Assembly (NCBI GenBank): GCA_003265435.1
Contig: NOXC01000019.1
Location: 1 to 64,000, forward strand
Origin: Cellvibrionaceae bacterium AOL6
GTDB taxonomy: Bacteria; Pseudomonadota; Gammaproteobacteria; Pseudomonadales; Cellvibrionaceae
Direction: 5' to 3'
DNA length: 64,000 nt
Below the pieces are notes generated by a model, which saw nothing but the letters and a program-made list of their open reading frames with translations, did no database searches and was not told the origin of the DNA. This document shows positions 10,029 through 18,999 of this stretch, in pieces. Within the stretch, counting starts at the first letter, position 1. Each line of letters begins with the position of its first letter. Position numbers and translations under genes: made by a program.

Positions 10029-10874
10029 GTGAAGGACCTTCGGCCCGTTGTGAATATCCTATTACGATGCCCACTTTGTCACGAGGCCCTTACAAAGGAT
10101 GCGCACAGCTTTGTCTGTGCGCAACGACACTGCTTCGACCTCGCACGCGAAGGCTATGTCAACCTTTTACCTGTACAGCACAAACGCAGCCGGGAGCCCG
10201 GTGACAGCCCTGACATGCTGCTGAGCCGCAGGACCTTCCTCGAAGCCGGTTACTATGACGGCTTTGTCGGCGCACTCGCCTCAGCGCTCGGCGCGTTGAA
10301 CGGCAAGCGCGTCGTCGATATCGGTTGCGGTGAGGGTTTTTACGCGCGGCAACTCTGTGCGGGTGCCCAACTTGTGGCGATCGACATCGCTAAAGCCGGT
10401 GTCAGAATGGCCGCCAAAAAAGCCAGAAGTTCAGCTTTATCGGTCGATGCCGAATTTGCTGTGGCCAGTGCCGCCGCCCTGCCACTTCATGACGACAGTA
10501 TGGATATGGCGCTGAGTATTTTTTCCCCGCTTCACCTTGATGAAGCCGCGCGTGTTTTAAAAACCGGAGGGCGACTGTGTATTGCCGGCGCTGCGCCGAA
10601 ACACCTGCGGGAACTCAGCGAAGCGGTATACGGAGAGGTACGCGAACATGCCGGACATGGACTGAGCGCCGACACCCATGCGGCTTTTGAATTGATTTCA
10701 CATCGACATCATCGGGAAGACATTGTGCTGCCACACCCCCTACCCGGCAACCTCTTAAAAATGACGCCCTACTACTGGCAGGCAAAACCCGAAGCTCAGC
10801 AACGTATTGAGGCGCTGGATCAATTTTCAGTGACGCTGGATTTCGACATCCAGCTGCTCGAAAAGCGACCCTGA
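10029..10874 (+). CDS. rlmA: 23S rRNA (guanine-N1)-methyltransferase RlmA
   Basis: Methylates G745 of 23S rRNA in E. coli. The N-terminal zinc site (CPLCHEAL ... FVCAQRHCFD) and the diagnostic AREGYVNLLPVQHKRSREP match RlmA closely. The SAM-binding motif is VVDIGCGEGFYARQL (about 95-109), and MTPYYWQAKPE near the end matches the family. The GTG at 10029 is the furthest start; a second GTG at 10050 (MNILLRCPLC) fits the length of other RlmA proteins better and has AAGGA 13 nt upstream, so the true start may be there. Ends 10 bp before the convergent rmuC. Confidence 0.92.
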   Translation: MKDLRPVVNILLRCPLCHEALTKDAHSFVCAQRHCFDLAREGYVNLLPVQHKRSREPGDSPDMLLSRRTFLEAGYYDGFVGALASALGALNGKRVVDIGCGEGFYARQLCAGAQLVAIDIAKAGVRMAAKKARSSALSVDAEFAVASAAALPLHDDSMDMALSIFSPLHLDEAARVLKTGGRLCIAGAAPKHLRELSEAVYGEVREHAGHGLSADTHAAFELISHRHHREDIVLPHPLPGNLLKMTPYYWQAKPEAQQRIEALDQFSVTLDFDIQLLEKRP

Positions 10875-10884
10875 ATAGACTGTT

Positions 10885-12300
10885 CTATGTTTCGGCGTCC
10901 TCGTCGGGCTCTTGGTCTTCAGCCAGTGCCGCGGGCAAACGCTCTTTAACCGCCACCCCCATCTCTACGAATTTATCCACCTGCCTTGCGAGGCTGCCCC
11001 GACCATCCTTGAGCGTATTCCAACCATCTTCGTAGGTTTTTTGAACGGTCTGTAATTGATTGCCCAGGCGTTGCATTTTCTCAGCGAAAATACGCAACTT
11101 GTCATAGACCTTGGAGGCCTGCTCAGCGAGTTCACGTGTGTTTTTATTTTGCTTATCGATGGACCACAGATGCGCCACGATACGCAAACTGGACAGTAGC
11201 GTGTTCGGCGTGACGATGGCGATGCCTTTACGATACGCCTCGTTGAACAAAGCCGGATCGGTTTCAGCTGCCGCCAGATAAGCCGGCTCATTGCCCATGA
11301 ACATGAACACATATTCCGGGCTATTGACGCCTTTGAGCTTGGTGTAATTCTTATCACTGAGGCTGCGCACATGGGCACGCACACTGTCGACGTGTTTGCG
11401 CAAGCACACGAGGCGCTCTTCCTCGGTCTCCGCCGCCACCGCTTCCATATAGGCGTTTAATGAAATTTTGCTGTCAACGATGATGTGCTTGTCGTTTGGC
11501 AGATTAATAATGAAATCGGGGCGCTGGTCACGACCCTCTTCCGTTTTGTAACTGGCTTCGCGCTGAAACTCCCTGCCTTCGCGCAAGCCGGACATTTCGA
11601 GTAGTAGTTCAGCCTGCACCTCGCTCCAGTTCCCCTGCGCTTTTTTATCGCCTTTCAAGGCATGCACCAAGGTGTTGGCTTCATCGCTCATTTTCAAGCC
11701 AATATCCAATACCTGTCGTATCTGTGCCTCAAGTCGGCTATTTCCCTGCACGGACTCGGTATGCACTTCGTTCACGCGCTTTTGAAAACCGTCGATTTGA
11801 TCCCGGAACGGCTTGAGGACATGGTCGATTTGTTGCCGACTGTGCGAATCAAACGCCTTGCCTTTTTCTTCAAAAATGCGGTTGGCAAGCAGCTCAAACT
11901 CCTTGGTCAGGGCCAGCTTCTGCTCTTCGAATTGCGCGAGCTGTTGGCGAAAGCCCGCTTCGCGTTCGGCACTGCGGGCGGCCGCCACTTCAACCTGCTG
12001 CTGCGCCGTGTGCCTGGCCTGCGTTTCTTCTCTCAATGCCTGCTCCAACTCAGCGATGCGCTGTTGCCACTGCTGTTTTTGCAGTACCGCCTCGTCAAGT
12101 AATGTCTGCTGGCGAGCGTTGTCCAGCTCGGCCGACTGCTGCGCCTGTCGCGCTTGATCCAGCGCCTCTCGATGCGCGTCGTGCACGCCTCGCATCACCG
12201 CTCTATGCCACCCGTACAGGCCCAGAGCGCCGATCAGCAGGCCTGAGATAAGCCCGAGGCCGGCGAGAAGATAGGGGAATAGCTGTGGATCAATGGTCAT
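10885..12300 (-). CDS. rmuC: DNA recombination protein RmuC
   Basis: 471 residues: an N-terminal membrane anchor (about 8-30), a long coiled coil (about 35-150, Gln/Glu/Ala-rich heptads), then the RmuC nuclease-like domain (about 150-430) with RPDFIINLPNDKHIIVDSKIS, which holds the PD-(D/E)xK-like motif (D ... D-S-K). In E. coli rmuC limits inversion at short inverted repeats. The C-terminus is acidic (DQEPDEDAET). Convergent with rlmA; starts divergently from the exonuclease III gene. Confidence 0.92.
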   Translation of the reverse strand: MTIDPQLFPYLLAGLGLISGLLIGALGLYGWHRAVMRGVHDAHREALDQARQAQQSAELDNARQQTLLDEAVLQKQQWQQRIAELEQALREETQARHTAQQQVEVAAARSAEREAGFRQQLAQFEEQKLALTKEFELLANRIFEEKGKAFDSHSRQQIDHVLKPFRDQIDGFQKRVNEVHTESVQGNSRLEAQIRQVLDIGLKMSDEANTLVHALKGDKKAQGNWSEVQAELLLEMSGLREGREFQREASYKTEEGRDQRPDFIINLPNDKHIIVDSKISLNAYMEAVAAETEEERLVCLRKHVDSVRAHVRSLSDKNYTKLKGVNSPEYVFMFMGNEPAYLAAAETDPALFNEAYRKGIAIVTPNTLLSSLRIVAHLWSIDKQNKNTRELAEQASKVYDKLRIFAEKMQRLGNQLQTVQKTYEDGWNTLKDGRGSLARQVDKFVEMGVAVKERLPAALAEDQEPDEDAET

Positions 12301-12418
12301 GAGAAGAAGCAGTCTTATTCAGGTTGGAACGGGTTCACGCGGCGTCGCGCTTCGCAATTGGCGATCGCCCCGGCTTGCTGTAGGCTATGCAGCTCATTTT
12401 TCGGGGTAGAACACAACG

Positions 12419-13186
12419 ATGCGACTGATTTCGTGGAATGTTAACGGCATTCGCGCTGTAATGAAAAAAGATTTTATGACCAGTTTTGCCGATATGGATG
12501 CGGATGTCCTTTGCCTGCAGGAAACCAAGGCTCAGGACGACCAAACCATGGAAGCACTGGAATTTGTCGATGGTTACTATATGTACACCAATTCGGCGAT
12601 AAAGAAGGGCTACTCCGGCACGGCCATCTTGAGCCGCAAAGAGCCCATCGCCGTGAGCTACGATATGGGTATCGAAGAACACGACACCGAGGGGCGCGTG
12701 ATCGCAGCGGAGTACCCGGATTACTTTCTGGTTACGGTCTATACCCCCAACTCCGGCTCAGAACTGAAGCGTCTTGGTTATCGCCAAACTTGGGACCATG
12801 CCTTTCTCGCCTACTTGCAAAATTTGGAAAAAACCAAGCCCGTCATTGTGTGTGGCGACCTCAACGTCGCGCACAAGCCCATTGATCTGGCGCGTCCGAA
12901 AGAAAACTACAACAAAGCCGCCGGCTATATGCAGGAAGAAATCGACGGAATGGACGCCTATGTCAACGCGGGTTTTGTCGACACCTACCGCCACGCGCGT
13001 GGCGATGAAGTCAAATATTCCTGGTGGAGCTACCGTGCTCAGGCACGTGCAAGGAACGTGGGCTGGAGGATTGATTACTTCCTGACCTCATCGAGCCTCG
13101 CATCGAAGATTCAAGACGCCGATGTGCTGTGCGATGTGATGGGTTCGGACCACTGCCCTGTGCTGCTTGAGTATCAAGATTCATAA
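12419..13186 (+). CDS. xth: Exodeoxyribonuclease III / AP endonuclease (ExoA type)
   Basis: 255-residue base-excision repair nuclease of the EEP fold. Motifs in order: SWNVNGIRA (5-13), LCLQETKAQ with the metal-binding Glu (about 32-40), TVYTPNSG, CGDLNVAHKPIDL (catalytic Asp/Asn), YSWWSYRAQAR, GWRIDYFL, and the final GSDHCPV with the catalytic His. The sequence is closer to Bacillus ExoA than to E. coli XthA (short loop after YTPNSG). Monocistronic, with the wzi-like gene starting 24 bp downstream behind its own AAGGA site. Confidence 0.92.
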   Translation: MRLISWNVNGIRAVMKKDFMTSFADMDADVLCLQETKAQDDQTMEALEFVDGYYMYTNSAIKKGYSGTAILSRKEPIAVSYDMGIEEHDTEGRVIAAEYPDYFLVTVYTPNSGSELKRLGYRQTWDHAFLAYLQNLEKTKPVIVCGDLNVAHKPIDLARPKENYNKAAGYMQEEIDGMDAYVNAGFVDTYRHARGDEVKYSWWSYRAQARARNVGWRIDYFLTSSSLASKIQDADVLCDVMGSDHCPVLLEYQDS

Positions 13187-13210
13187 AGAAACTCCCTTAA
13201 GGACCCCACC

Positions 13211-14659
13211 ATGCGGCGCCGTCTCTCGCATTTCATTCTTGTTCTCGCTGGCCTGTTCGCTACGCTTCCGGTCACCGCAGGTTCGCTCTACCTACCGGTG
13301 AACCTCTCACCCGAAATTGAAGCCCGGGTCGAACGGCTGTTCGTCGTAGCCAATATGCCCATCATCAAGCGGCCGATTCCAGTAAAGCAGGTGCAAATCG
13401 CGATAGATAAAGCACAAGCAACGGACCCTGCGCTCGCAGCCAGTGTGCGCCGCTATCTGGACCGCTACTCAGAGCGCGTGTTTGTGACCCATGTGTCGGT
13501 CAGTGCGAGCGCCAGCGAAGGCGCCAACGTCGTTCTGCCCAACCAACGCGGTTACGACTCCAGCGCAAATTATCAGGTCTCTGCCGCGGGCTATTGGGTC
13601 ATTAATGACCTGATCGCGCTGAATGCCGGTGGGATCATCGGGGAGCGGCAAGACGGTCAGAAAAATGAGTTTGCCGAGGGCAGCTTTGTCTCCATTGGCT
13701 GGGATTGGATGCAAGCCGATATCGGTATGCGACCCCACTGGTGGGGCCCCTTTACGGAAAGCGACATGCTGCTCAGTACTCAGGCCTCGGCCCTACCCAG
13801 TGTCACGGTATCGAACCCGGTGCCACTGCCCTGGCTGGGTATTCAATATGAGCTGTTTTTGGCAGAGATGTCCGAATCGGATGAAATTCTGAGCGAAAGC
13901 CGGGGCGAGGAGCGACTCACCGGCAACCCACGCCTGTTCGGGCTGCATTTCAGTGTCACCCCTTTCGCCGGCTTCGCGCTCGGTGTGAATCGCTTGATGC
14001 AATATGGCGGGGCCGATCGAGACGCCAGCCTGAAGTCGATGATCCAAGCCTTCTTTAACGTGGCGGAAAACGAAAACATCGGCAACCAGGGAAAGGATTT
14101 CGGCAATCAGCAGTCTTCGGTCACGGCGCGTTACACCTTCGCCGGCCGCTTTCCGATGTCGATCTATATGGAATATGCCGGTGAGGATACGTCCGCATCC
14201 AGCGACTACCACTTGGGGAATACGGCGCTGATGTTCGGCCTGCATATGCCCAAATTGACAGAGACACTGGATCTTCGTTGGGAATGGGCGGAATGGCAAA
14301 ATGCTTGGTATGTTAACAGTAACTACAATTCCTACACAGGTACGCACGACGCGATGAGTCAATTCGGCGCGATCCTCGGGCATTGGGGTGGCGAGCAGCG
14401 CAATACAGGGAGAGGTGTGGCAGCCGAAGCCCAAACGCTTAAACTCATCTGGGATATCCGTTCAGGACAGTCCTTAACCACGACTTATCGCAGTATCACC
14501 AACAACGAATTCGATACCAACTACTATGAACCGGGCCAGGCCCTTCAATTCGAATACGCTCACGGCGTGGGCGATTTGATTTGGAGCCTCTCTGCCGGTG
14601 GAGGTACCGATGTGTACGGTGAACATTTCTCTCTTATTTCAGGCTCAGTACGATGGTAA
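13211..14659 (+). CDS. Capsule assembly Wzi-family outer-membrane protein
   Basis: 482 residues with a signal peptide (to about residue 23, ...PVTAG) and an N-terminal helical bundle (30-90) followed by an 18-strand type barrel ending in RW. Diagnostic Wzi features are the HWWGPFTESDMLLS segment (about 177-190) and the following PLPWLGIQYE. Wzi is an outer-membrane lectin that holds capsule at the surface. AAGGA lies 7 nt before the ATG. The next barrel gene overlaps its stop by 7 bp, so the two are translationally coupled. No capsule export genes are in the window. Confidence 0.85.
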   Translation: MRRRLSHFILVLAGLFATLPVTAGSLYLPVNLSPEIEARVERLFVVANMPIIKRPIPVKQVQIAIDKAQATDPALAASVRRYLDRYSERVFVTHVSVSASASEGANVVLPNQRGYDSSANYQVSAAGYWVINDLIALNAGGIIGERQDGQKNEFAEGSFVSIGWDWMQADIGMRPHWWGPFTESDMLLSTQASALPSVTVSNPVPLPWLGIQYELFLAEMSESDEILSESRGEERLTGNPRLFGLHFSVTPFAGFALGVNRLMQYGGADRDASLKSMIQAFFNVAENENIGNQGKDFGNQQSSVTARYTFAGRFPMSIYMEYAGEDTSASSDYHLGNTALMFGLHMPKLTETLDLRWEWAEWQNAWYVNSNYNSYTGTHDAMSQFGAILGHWGGEQRNTGRGVAAEAQTLKLIWDIRSGQSLTTTYRSITNNEFDTNYYEPGQALQFEYAHGVGDLIWSLSAGGGTDVYGEHFSLISGSVRW

Positions 14660-15198
14660 GCACCCGCTCTCTCGTCGCGCTCATCGCGCTTTCACTTCCT
14701 CTCGCGGCCCACGCCGTGCAATTTACGGTGTCGGCAGGTGCACAGCAGCATTCGGTGAGCTGGGACACAGGACTCGAAGAGATCGACGAGGCCGATCATA
14801 GCGGCACGGGGTATCATTTTGGCGTGCTCGTCCATAATCATCTTGGCAGCAGCCTCCGTCACCGACTCGGGGTCGGCGTAGACTATGACGAAGTCGACTC
14901 CATGCCGCTACTGGGCTTGCGTGCCGTCGATTACCAATACCTGCTCAACAGCAAAGTCCGCCTCGGCGCGTTTATTGGCGCGGCCAGCCTCGACTCGGGC
15001 TTCCCGCAGAACGGCTACTACCTCGGCGGACGCGCCTCCTGGGACTTCAATCGAGAGTGGAGCCTGGTCGCAGAATTCCGTCACGCGAATGGGCTCGCTC
15101 GAGACCGCCGCGGCCAATTCCCACCTGACGAACTAAAACGACCCGACGTTTTTGCCGACGTTTCCGTCGCCGGTCTGCAACTCGAATACCGTTTCTAA
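14653..15198 (+). CDS. Outer-membrane beta-barrel protein coupled to the Wzi-like gene
   Basis: 181 residues: signal peptide (to HA at about 22), then alternating strands such as LRHRLGVGVDYDEV and VRLGAFIGAASLD, and a terminal YRF (Phe C-terminus) typical of OM barrels. Size suits an eight-stranded barrel. The EFRHANGLARDR segment vaguely resembles the His-containing strand of PagL-type lipid A deacylases, but the catalytic pattern is not convincing. Overlaps the Wzi-like gene by 7 bp. Ends inside the edge of a 60-bp palindrome that probably terminates transcription. Confidence 0.7.
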   Translation: MVSTRSLVALIALSLPLAAHAVQFTVSAGAQQHSVSWDTGLEEIDEADHSGTGYHFGVLVHNHLGSSLRHRLGVGVDYDEVDSMPLLGLRAVDYQYLLNSKVRLGAFIGAASLDSGFPQNGYYLGGRASWDFNREWSLVAEFRHANGLARDRRGQFPPDELKRPDVFADVSVAGLQLEYRF

Positions 15199-15257
15199 TG
15201 CATACAAAGGGGTCAGACCCCAGCGTATGCGCTGGGGTCTGACCCCTTTGTATGCAT
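15198..15257. repeat. Perfect 28-bp-arm palindrome, dispersed repeat family (copy 1)
   Basis: Arms 15198-15225 and 15230-15257 are perfectly complementary around a TATG loop; the core is GGGGTCAGACCCC / GGGGTCTGACCCC with GTATGC ends. Related single-arm copies occur at 23163-23195 and 38985-39020. It sits between convergent genes and likely works as a bidirectional terminator. It also supplies the last 14 codons and the stop of rimI. Confidence 0.9.
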
Positions 15258-15716
15258 AGTTGGGAGGCGGCGCATGAGGATGGCGTCTTCGCGCTGAGGG
15301 GAGTTTAAACCGGGGTAATAGGCCCTGCGTAGACCACACGACTCGAATCCGAGCTTTTGGTAGAGCTCACGTGCCGCTGAGTTCGAGGCGCGTACTTCTA
15401 GGAACCATTGATGCTGCGCAAACTCGCCTTGGATTAACTGCGTCAGTAGTGTTCGAGCCAGCCCCTGGCGACGATGCTCCGGTACAACCGCGATAATCAA
15501 TAACTCACATTCATCGAGCACCACGCTCAACATGCAATGTGCCAGCGGCTGGCCCTCGTCGTTGCAGAGCATAAATCCACGGTGCCCCGCGTTGAGTGAG
15601 TCACTGAGCGCCTTGCGCGTCCAAGCCTCTGGCGAGGCGGATGCTTCCAACGCGGCAACCGCATCCAGCGACGCTGGATCAACTGGTCGTAAGTTGAGAC
15701 TATTCCGCGCCGTCAT
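15213..15716 (-). CDS. rimI: Ribosomal protein S18 alanine N-acetyltransferase
   Basis: 167-residue GNAT enzyme that acetylates the N-terminal Ala of ribosomal protein S18. The acetyl-CoA loop is VVPEHRRQGLARTLL (about 97-111), followed by EVRASNSAARELYQKLGFE, the usual RimI motif. The start overlaps the end of the holD-like gene by 17 bp, the same neighbour order as E. coli holD-rimI. The protein is about 15-20 residues longer than E. coli RimI (148): residues 154-167 (from MHTKGS onward) are encoded entirely by the palindromic repeat at 15198-15257, so the repeat replaced the native stop. Confidence 0.88.
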   Translation of the reverse strand: MTARNSLNLRPVDPASLDAVAALEASASPEAWTRKALSDSLNAGHRGFMLCNDEGQPLAHCMLSVVLDECELLIIAVVPEHRRQGLARTLLTQLIQGEFAQHQWFLEVRASNSAARELYQKLGFESCGLRRAYYPGLNSPQREDAILMRRLPTMHTKGSDPSAYAGV

Positions 15717-16536
15717 GCAGGCCGGAGAGATAAGCCACCAACGCTTCCCAGGCCCGGGCCTTCAACGCGGGCTGGTATAGGAGGTCTCGTAACGCAGGTA
15801 GCGCCAGCGCAGGCAGCGGGCGCTGGTCTAAGGAGAGGGTTAACGGCGAGTAAATCTGCTTTTCAAAATCTTGATCAGGGCCCGCTATCGCATGGAGCGC
15901 CGCTTCACCGAAGAGGAGAGTATGGCTTACACGCTGATGTGAATCCCTGCCGCTTAACACGTCTTCAAAGTAGATATTTGCCCGCGACCAGCGTTTTTCC
16001 TGAGGTCGCCCGGGCAAAGGCCATGGATGCCGGTGGTGCGCGGGCAACGCCAAATTCCCTTCAAGCACACCATGCTGGGCCAATATATTTCGCAATAGAG
16101 CCGCCGTAGGCAATGCATCGCCCACATGTACAGAATCAAATACTTCCAGACCGGCCAGCGACCATTCATTCAGTTCAAATTCGGCTTCGGGCTCGTGTGG
16201 CGGCGCAATGGATTGATCAAGCTCACCCGTTTTCTGCCCTTCTTCTTTCGCCACTGAGGTCGATGCGTCAGAAGCCGTGCGGGTAACCGGCGTATCGAGC
16301 TGAAGATCGGCGAGCACACTGTGTAAGCCTTCGTTTAGGCTGCTCAGTGCCTCAGTAGAGGGGGCCGCGCTTTCAACAGGCAATGCCGCGTCATTCCCAG
16401 AGGCAGCCCCTGCCCGATCTACGCGCTCAGGCAACCTCGCCTGCACGGGTTCCGGGGCATTCGGCAAACGCCATCGGGGCACATACATGTCTATACCGAT
16501 GGCGTCGAGGTACTGCATTCGCTGCGCTTCATTCAT
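15700..16536 (-). CDS. Probable DNA polymerase III psi subunit (HolD-like), extended
   Basis: 278 residues. The N-terminus (MQYLDAIGIDMYVPRWRLP) resembles the HolD start (LQQLGITQWSLRRP), and the C-terminus (LALPALRDLLYQPALKARAW) resembles HolD ASPALTDLRANPTARAALW. Position directly upstream of and overlapping rimI also matches E. coli. In HolD, psi links the clamp loader to SSB. The E. coli protein is only 137 residues; here a low-complexity, Ala/Ser/Glu-rich insert of about 110 residues (40-145) separates the first helix from the core. Similarity is by eye, so the name is left empty. Confidence 0.55.
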   Translation of the reverse strand: MNEAQRMQYLDAIGIDMYVPRWRLPNAPEPVQARLPERVDRAGAASGNDAALPVESAAPSTEALSSLNEGLHSVLADLQLDTPVTRTASDASTSVAKEEGQKTGELDQSIAPPHEPEAEFELNEWSLAGLEVFDSVHVGDALPTAALLRNILAQHGVLEGNLALPAHHRHPWPLPGRPQEKRWSRANIYFEDVLSGRDSHQRVSHTLLFGEAALHAIAGPDQDFEKQIYSPLTLSLDQRPLPALALPALRDLLYQPALKARAWEALVAYLSGLHDGAE

Positions 16537-16575
16537 GGCGGCAGTGTACCTGTCGCGTGCACATCAAGCCAGTCG

Positions 16576-18123
16576 CTACACACCGTCGCGTTGAGGGTGA
16601 GACTTAATGCTGGGCGACTCCAGCAGGTTCAGCGCCATCAGATACGCCTTCACCGATGCCACAACAATATCGGTATCTGAACCAATGCCATTGACGATCT
16701 GCCCATTTTTCTCGAGTCGCACCGTCACTTCACCCTGGGAATCCGTGCCCTGGGTGATCGCGTTGACGGAGTAGAGCTGCAGGTCTGACTCACTTTTTGC
16801 AACGGACTCGATCGCTTTGTAAGCGGCATCGACGGGCCCGCCACCCTCTGCTTGGGCGATGACATCCTTGTTGTCCACTTGCAGAGTGATGCTCGCCGAC
16901 GGCTTTTGGCCAGTCTTTGAGCATACTTCCATATCGACAAGAAGGTATTTCTCAGCGATATTCTTGGCCGATGAAGACGAGACAATGGTATGCAGGTCTT
17001 CATCAAAGATTTCGTGTTTTTTATCCGCCAGTTCCTTGAAGCGCGCAAAGGCCAGATTCAGGGCATCCTGATTTTCGAAACTCACGCCCAGCTCTTCGAA
17101 TCGGGCTTTCACTGCGGCACGTCCGCTGTGCTTGCCGAGCACGATGCGGTTGGCGTTCCAGCCGACATCTTCGGCCTTCATAATTTCGTAGGTCTCACGG
17201 TGCTTGAGTACACCGTCCTGATGGATGCCGCTCTCATGCGCGAAGGCGTTCGCTCCCACGATGGCCTTGTTCGGCTGAACAGGGAAGCCTGTGATCGTAG
17301 AAACCAGCCGTGAGGTCGGTACGATATGCTCGGTCTGAATACCGGTTTCAACCGGGAACACATCTTTGCGGGTGCGCACGGCCATCACAATCTCTTCGAG
17401 CGCGGCATTGCCCGCTCGCTCGCCCAGACCGTTGATGGTGCATTCCACCTGACGCACCCCATTCATCACAGCCGACAGCGAATTGGCGACGGCAAGGCCG
17501 AGATCGTTGTGACAATGGGTCGAAAAAATGGCCTTGTCGGCATTCGGGATGGTCTCGATCAGGCGGCGGAACATGGCTCCGTACTCGGCCGGCTCACCGT
17601 AGCCCACCGTGTCTGGGATATTGATGGTCGTCGCCCCGGCATCAATAACCGACTCAATGATGCGACACATGAATTCAAAATCAGAACGGCTGCCGTCTTC
17701 CAGAGAGAACTCGACATCGGCGGTATTATTGCGCGCGCGTTTCACCGCATGAATGGCTCGCTCAAGAACAGCGTCGGGCTCCATACGCAGCTTGTACTTC
17801 ATGTGAATGGGGGATGTCGCGATGAAGGTATGAATGCGCGACGACGCCGCACCTTTCAGCGCTTCTGCGGCACGATCAATGTCCGCATCGACGGCTCGCG
17901 CGAGGCTACACACAGTGGAGTTTTTTACCGCGTTCGCCACGGCTTTTACCGCTTCAAAATCCCCCGGGCTTGCGATCGCAAAGCCGGCTTCGATGACGTC
18001 CACACGCATTTTTTCGAGCATTTTTGCAATGCGTACTTTTTCGGCCTGGGTCATCGAGGCACCCGGGCTTTGCTCTCCGTCTCGAAGAGTTGTATCAAAT
18101 ATGACGAGTTTGTCCTTGGACAT
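16576..18123 (-). CDS. leuA: 2-isopropylmalate synthase
   Basis: First committed enzyme of leucine synthesis: condenses acetyl-CoA with 2-ketoisovalerate. 515 residues: TIM barrel with [16 protein letters not shown] (9-24, metal and substrate site), [29 protein letters not shown] and [12 protein letters not shown], then a C-terminal regulatory domain (about 390-500) for leucine feedback. GAGAGGG lies 7 nt before the ATG. Long 423-bp upstream region without a clear gene except a possible leader peptide (18223-18336). Monocistronic. Confidence 0.95.
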   Translation of the reverse strand: MSKDKLVIFDTTLRDGEQSPGASMTQAEKVRIAKMLEKMRVDVIEAGFAIASPGDFEAVKAVANAVKNSTVCSLARAVDADIDRAAEALKGAASSRIHTFIATSPIHMKYKLRMEPDAVLERAIHAVKRARNNTADVEFSLEDGSRSDFEFMCRIIESVIDAGATTINIPDTVGYGEPAEYGAMFRRLIETIPNADKAIFSTHCHNDLGLAVANSLSAVMNGVRQVECTINGLGERAGNAALEEIVMAVRTRKDVFPVETGIQTEHIVPTSRLVSTITGFPVQPNKAIVGANAFAHESGIHQDGVLKHRETYEIMKAEDVGWNANRIVLGKHSGRAAVKARFEELGVSFENQDALNLAFARFKELADKKHEIFDEDLHTIVSSSSAKNIAEKYLLVDMEVCSKTGQKPSASITLQVDNKDVIAQAEGGGPVDAAYKAIESVAKSESDLQLYSVNAITQGTDSQGEVTVRLEKNGQIVNGIGSDTDIVVASVKAYLMALNLLESPSIKSHPQRDGV

Positions 18124-18222
18124 TACGCTACCCTCTCAATTAGGCGTCGTAGAAATTTAGAATCAGTATGAATTTGGGTGGGGTCAGTGTCGGTCGCAAC
18201 CGGTCACTGAAACCGGGGTCGA

Positions 18223-18336
18223 TTACAGGCCGCTATGCGGCAATCGCAATCGCAAAGCCCCGTGAAGAGACGCCACCGCAGAACCACTGCAAGGAAGCAG
18301 TGAGTACGGATTGGATTGGGCAAACAGTATGTTCAC
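18223..18336 (-). promoter_or_regulatory. Possible leader peptide ORF upstream of leuA
   Basis: A GTG-started 37-codon frame ends 99 bp before the leuA ATG. It holds nine Leu codons, including the pattern L-R-L-R-L near the end. Downstream, 18185-18218 can form a nested hairpin (CAGTG..CACTG outside CGGT..ACCG) but without a T-run. This fits, but does not prove, transcription attenuation by leucine supply. The rest of 18124-18546 shows nothing else I can name. Confidence 0.25.
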
Positions 18337-18546
18337 AACGGGTCTCTTTAAGATTGGCAATGAATGGTGACCATTCAGTTTCACGTTTTTAGGGGAGGCT
18401 GGCTGGCCGCCGATCTCCTAACTTGGGCACAGTGTATGCCCTGAAACGGTGAAGATCAACGGCCATCCTAATATTTAGAGGAAGAAAGGGTAATAAAGCA
18501 ACAAAATCACATATATCATCGAACTTACAGAACTTTTATCCTAAAA

Positions 18547-18999
18547 CTAAACCCCCTCCAAACATATCACGACTGCCGCCTGATAGGATTTCCAGCTAAC
18601 AGGAATCACATATGAGCGAAGATCCACCGGCAATTGGATTTGACTGGGCGCGCCCTCGATCATAACCGGTACCGATATCATAAACTCATGCCCGAACGCG
18701 GCCCGCGCGTTCCCGGCAATGGTGTTGGCGACCTCGCCGACCAAATCGAGAATGTTGCCGGTGCTGGTATCCTGCTCCCCGAGGCTTAACAAAAGATGGG
18801 AGAGCAGAGCACGTGGCGCAGTGAAGTACACTGTCCCGCGATACGGTCCAGAGATGCCGATGATCCCGGTGTAATCAAACGATGCCGGCTGACGATTATC
18901 CACAAGATACGGCGCGCCGACTTTCACTTCTTTGTGGCTGGTGTGTTGAAAATACCGCACCACGCCGTCGATAAATACTTTGAGCGTATCTTCAGTCAT
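18547..18999 (-). CDS. cheX: CheX-type CheY-P phosphatase
   Basis: 150 residues of the CheC/CheX/FliY fold. The single active-site motif is LVGEVANTIAGNARAAFG (about 86-103), with the Glu and Asn (E..N) that position water to hydrolyse the aspartyl phosphate of CheY-like proteins. Its start overlaps the response-regulator gene by 8 bp, so it most likely dephosphorylates that protein. Last gene of a three-gene operon. No flagellar or pilus genes lie nearby. Confidence 0.85.
   Translation of the reverse strand: MTEDTLKVFIDGVVRYFQHTSHKEVKVGAPYLVDNRQPASFDYTGIIGISGPYRGTVYFTAPRALLSHLLLSLGEQDTSTGNILDLVGEVANTIAGNARAAFGHEFMISVPVMIEGAPSQIQLPVDLRSYVIPVSWKSYQAAVVICLEGV

Noticed and set aside
13793-14434. 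213-codon frame antisense to the Wzi-like gene
   Set aside because: His/Arg/Gly-rich composition typical of an antisense shadow; the plus-strand gene is clear.
18124-18546. Riboswitch or T-box in the leuA leader
   Set aside because: No conserved aptamer core or T-box sequence is visible; only the Leu-rich frame was kept as a weak candidate.
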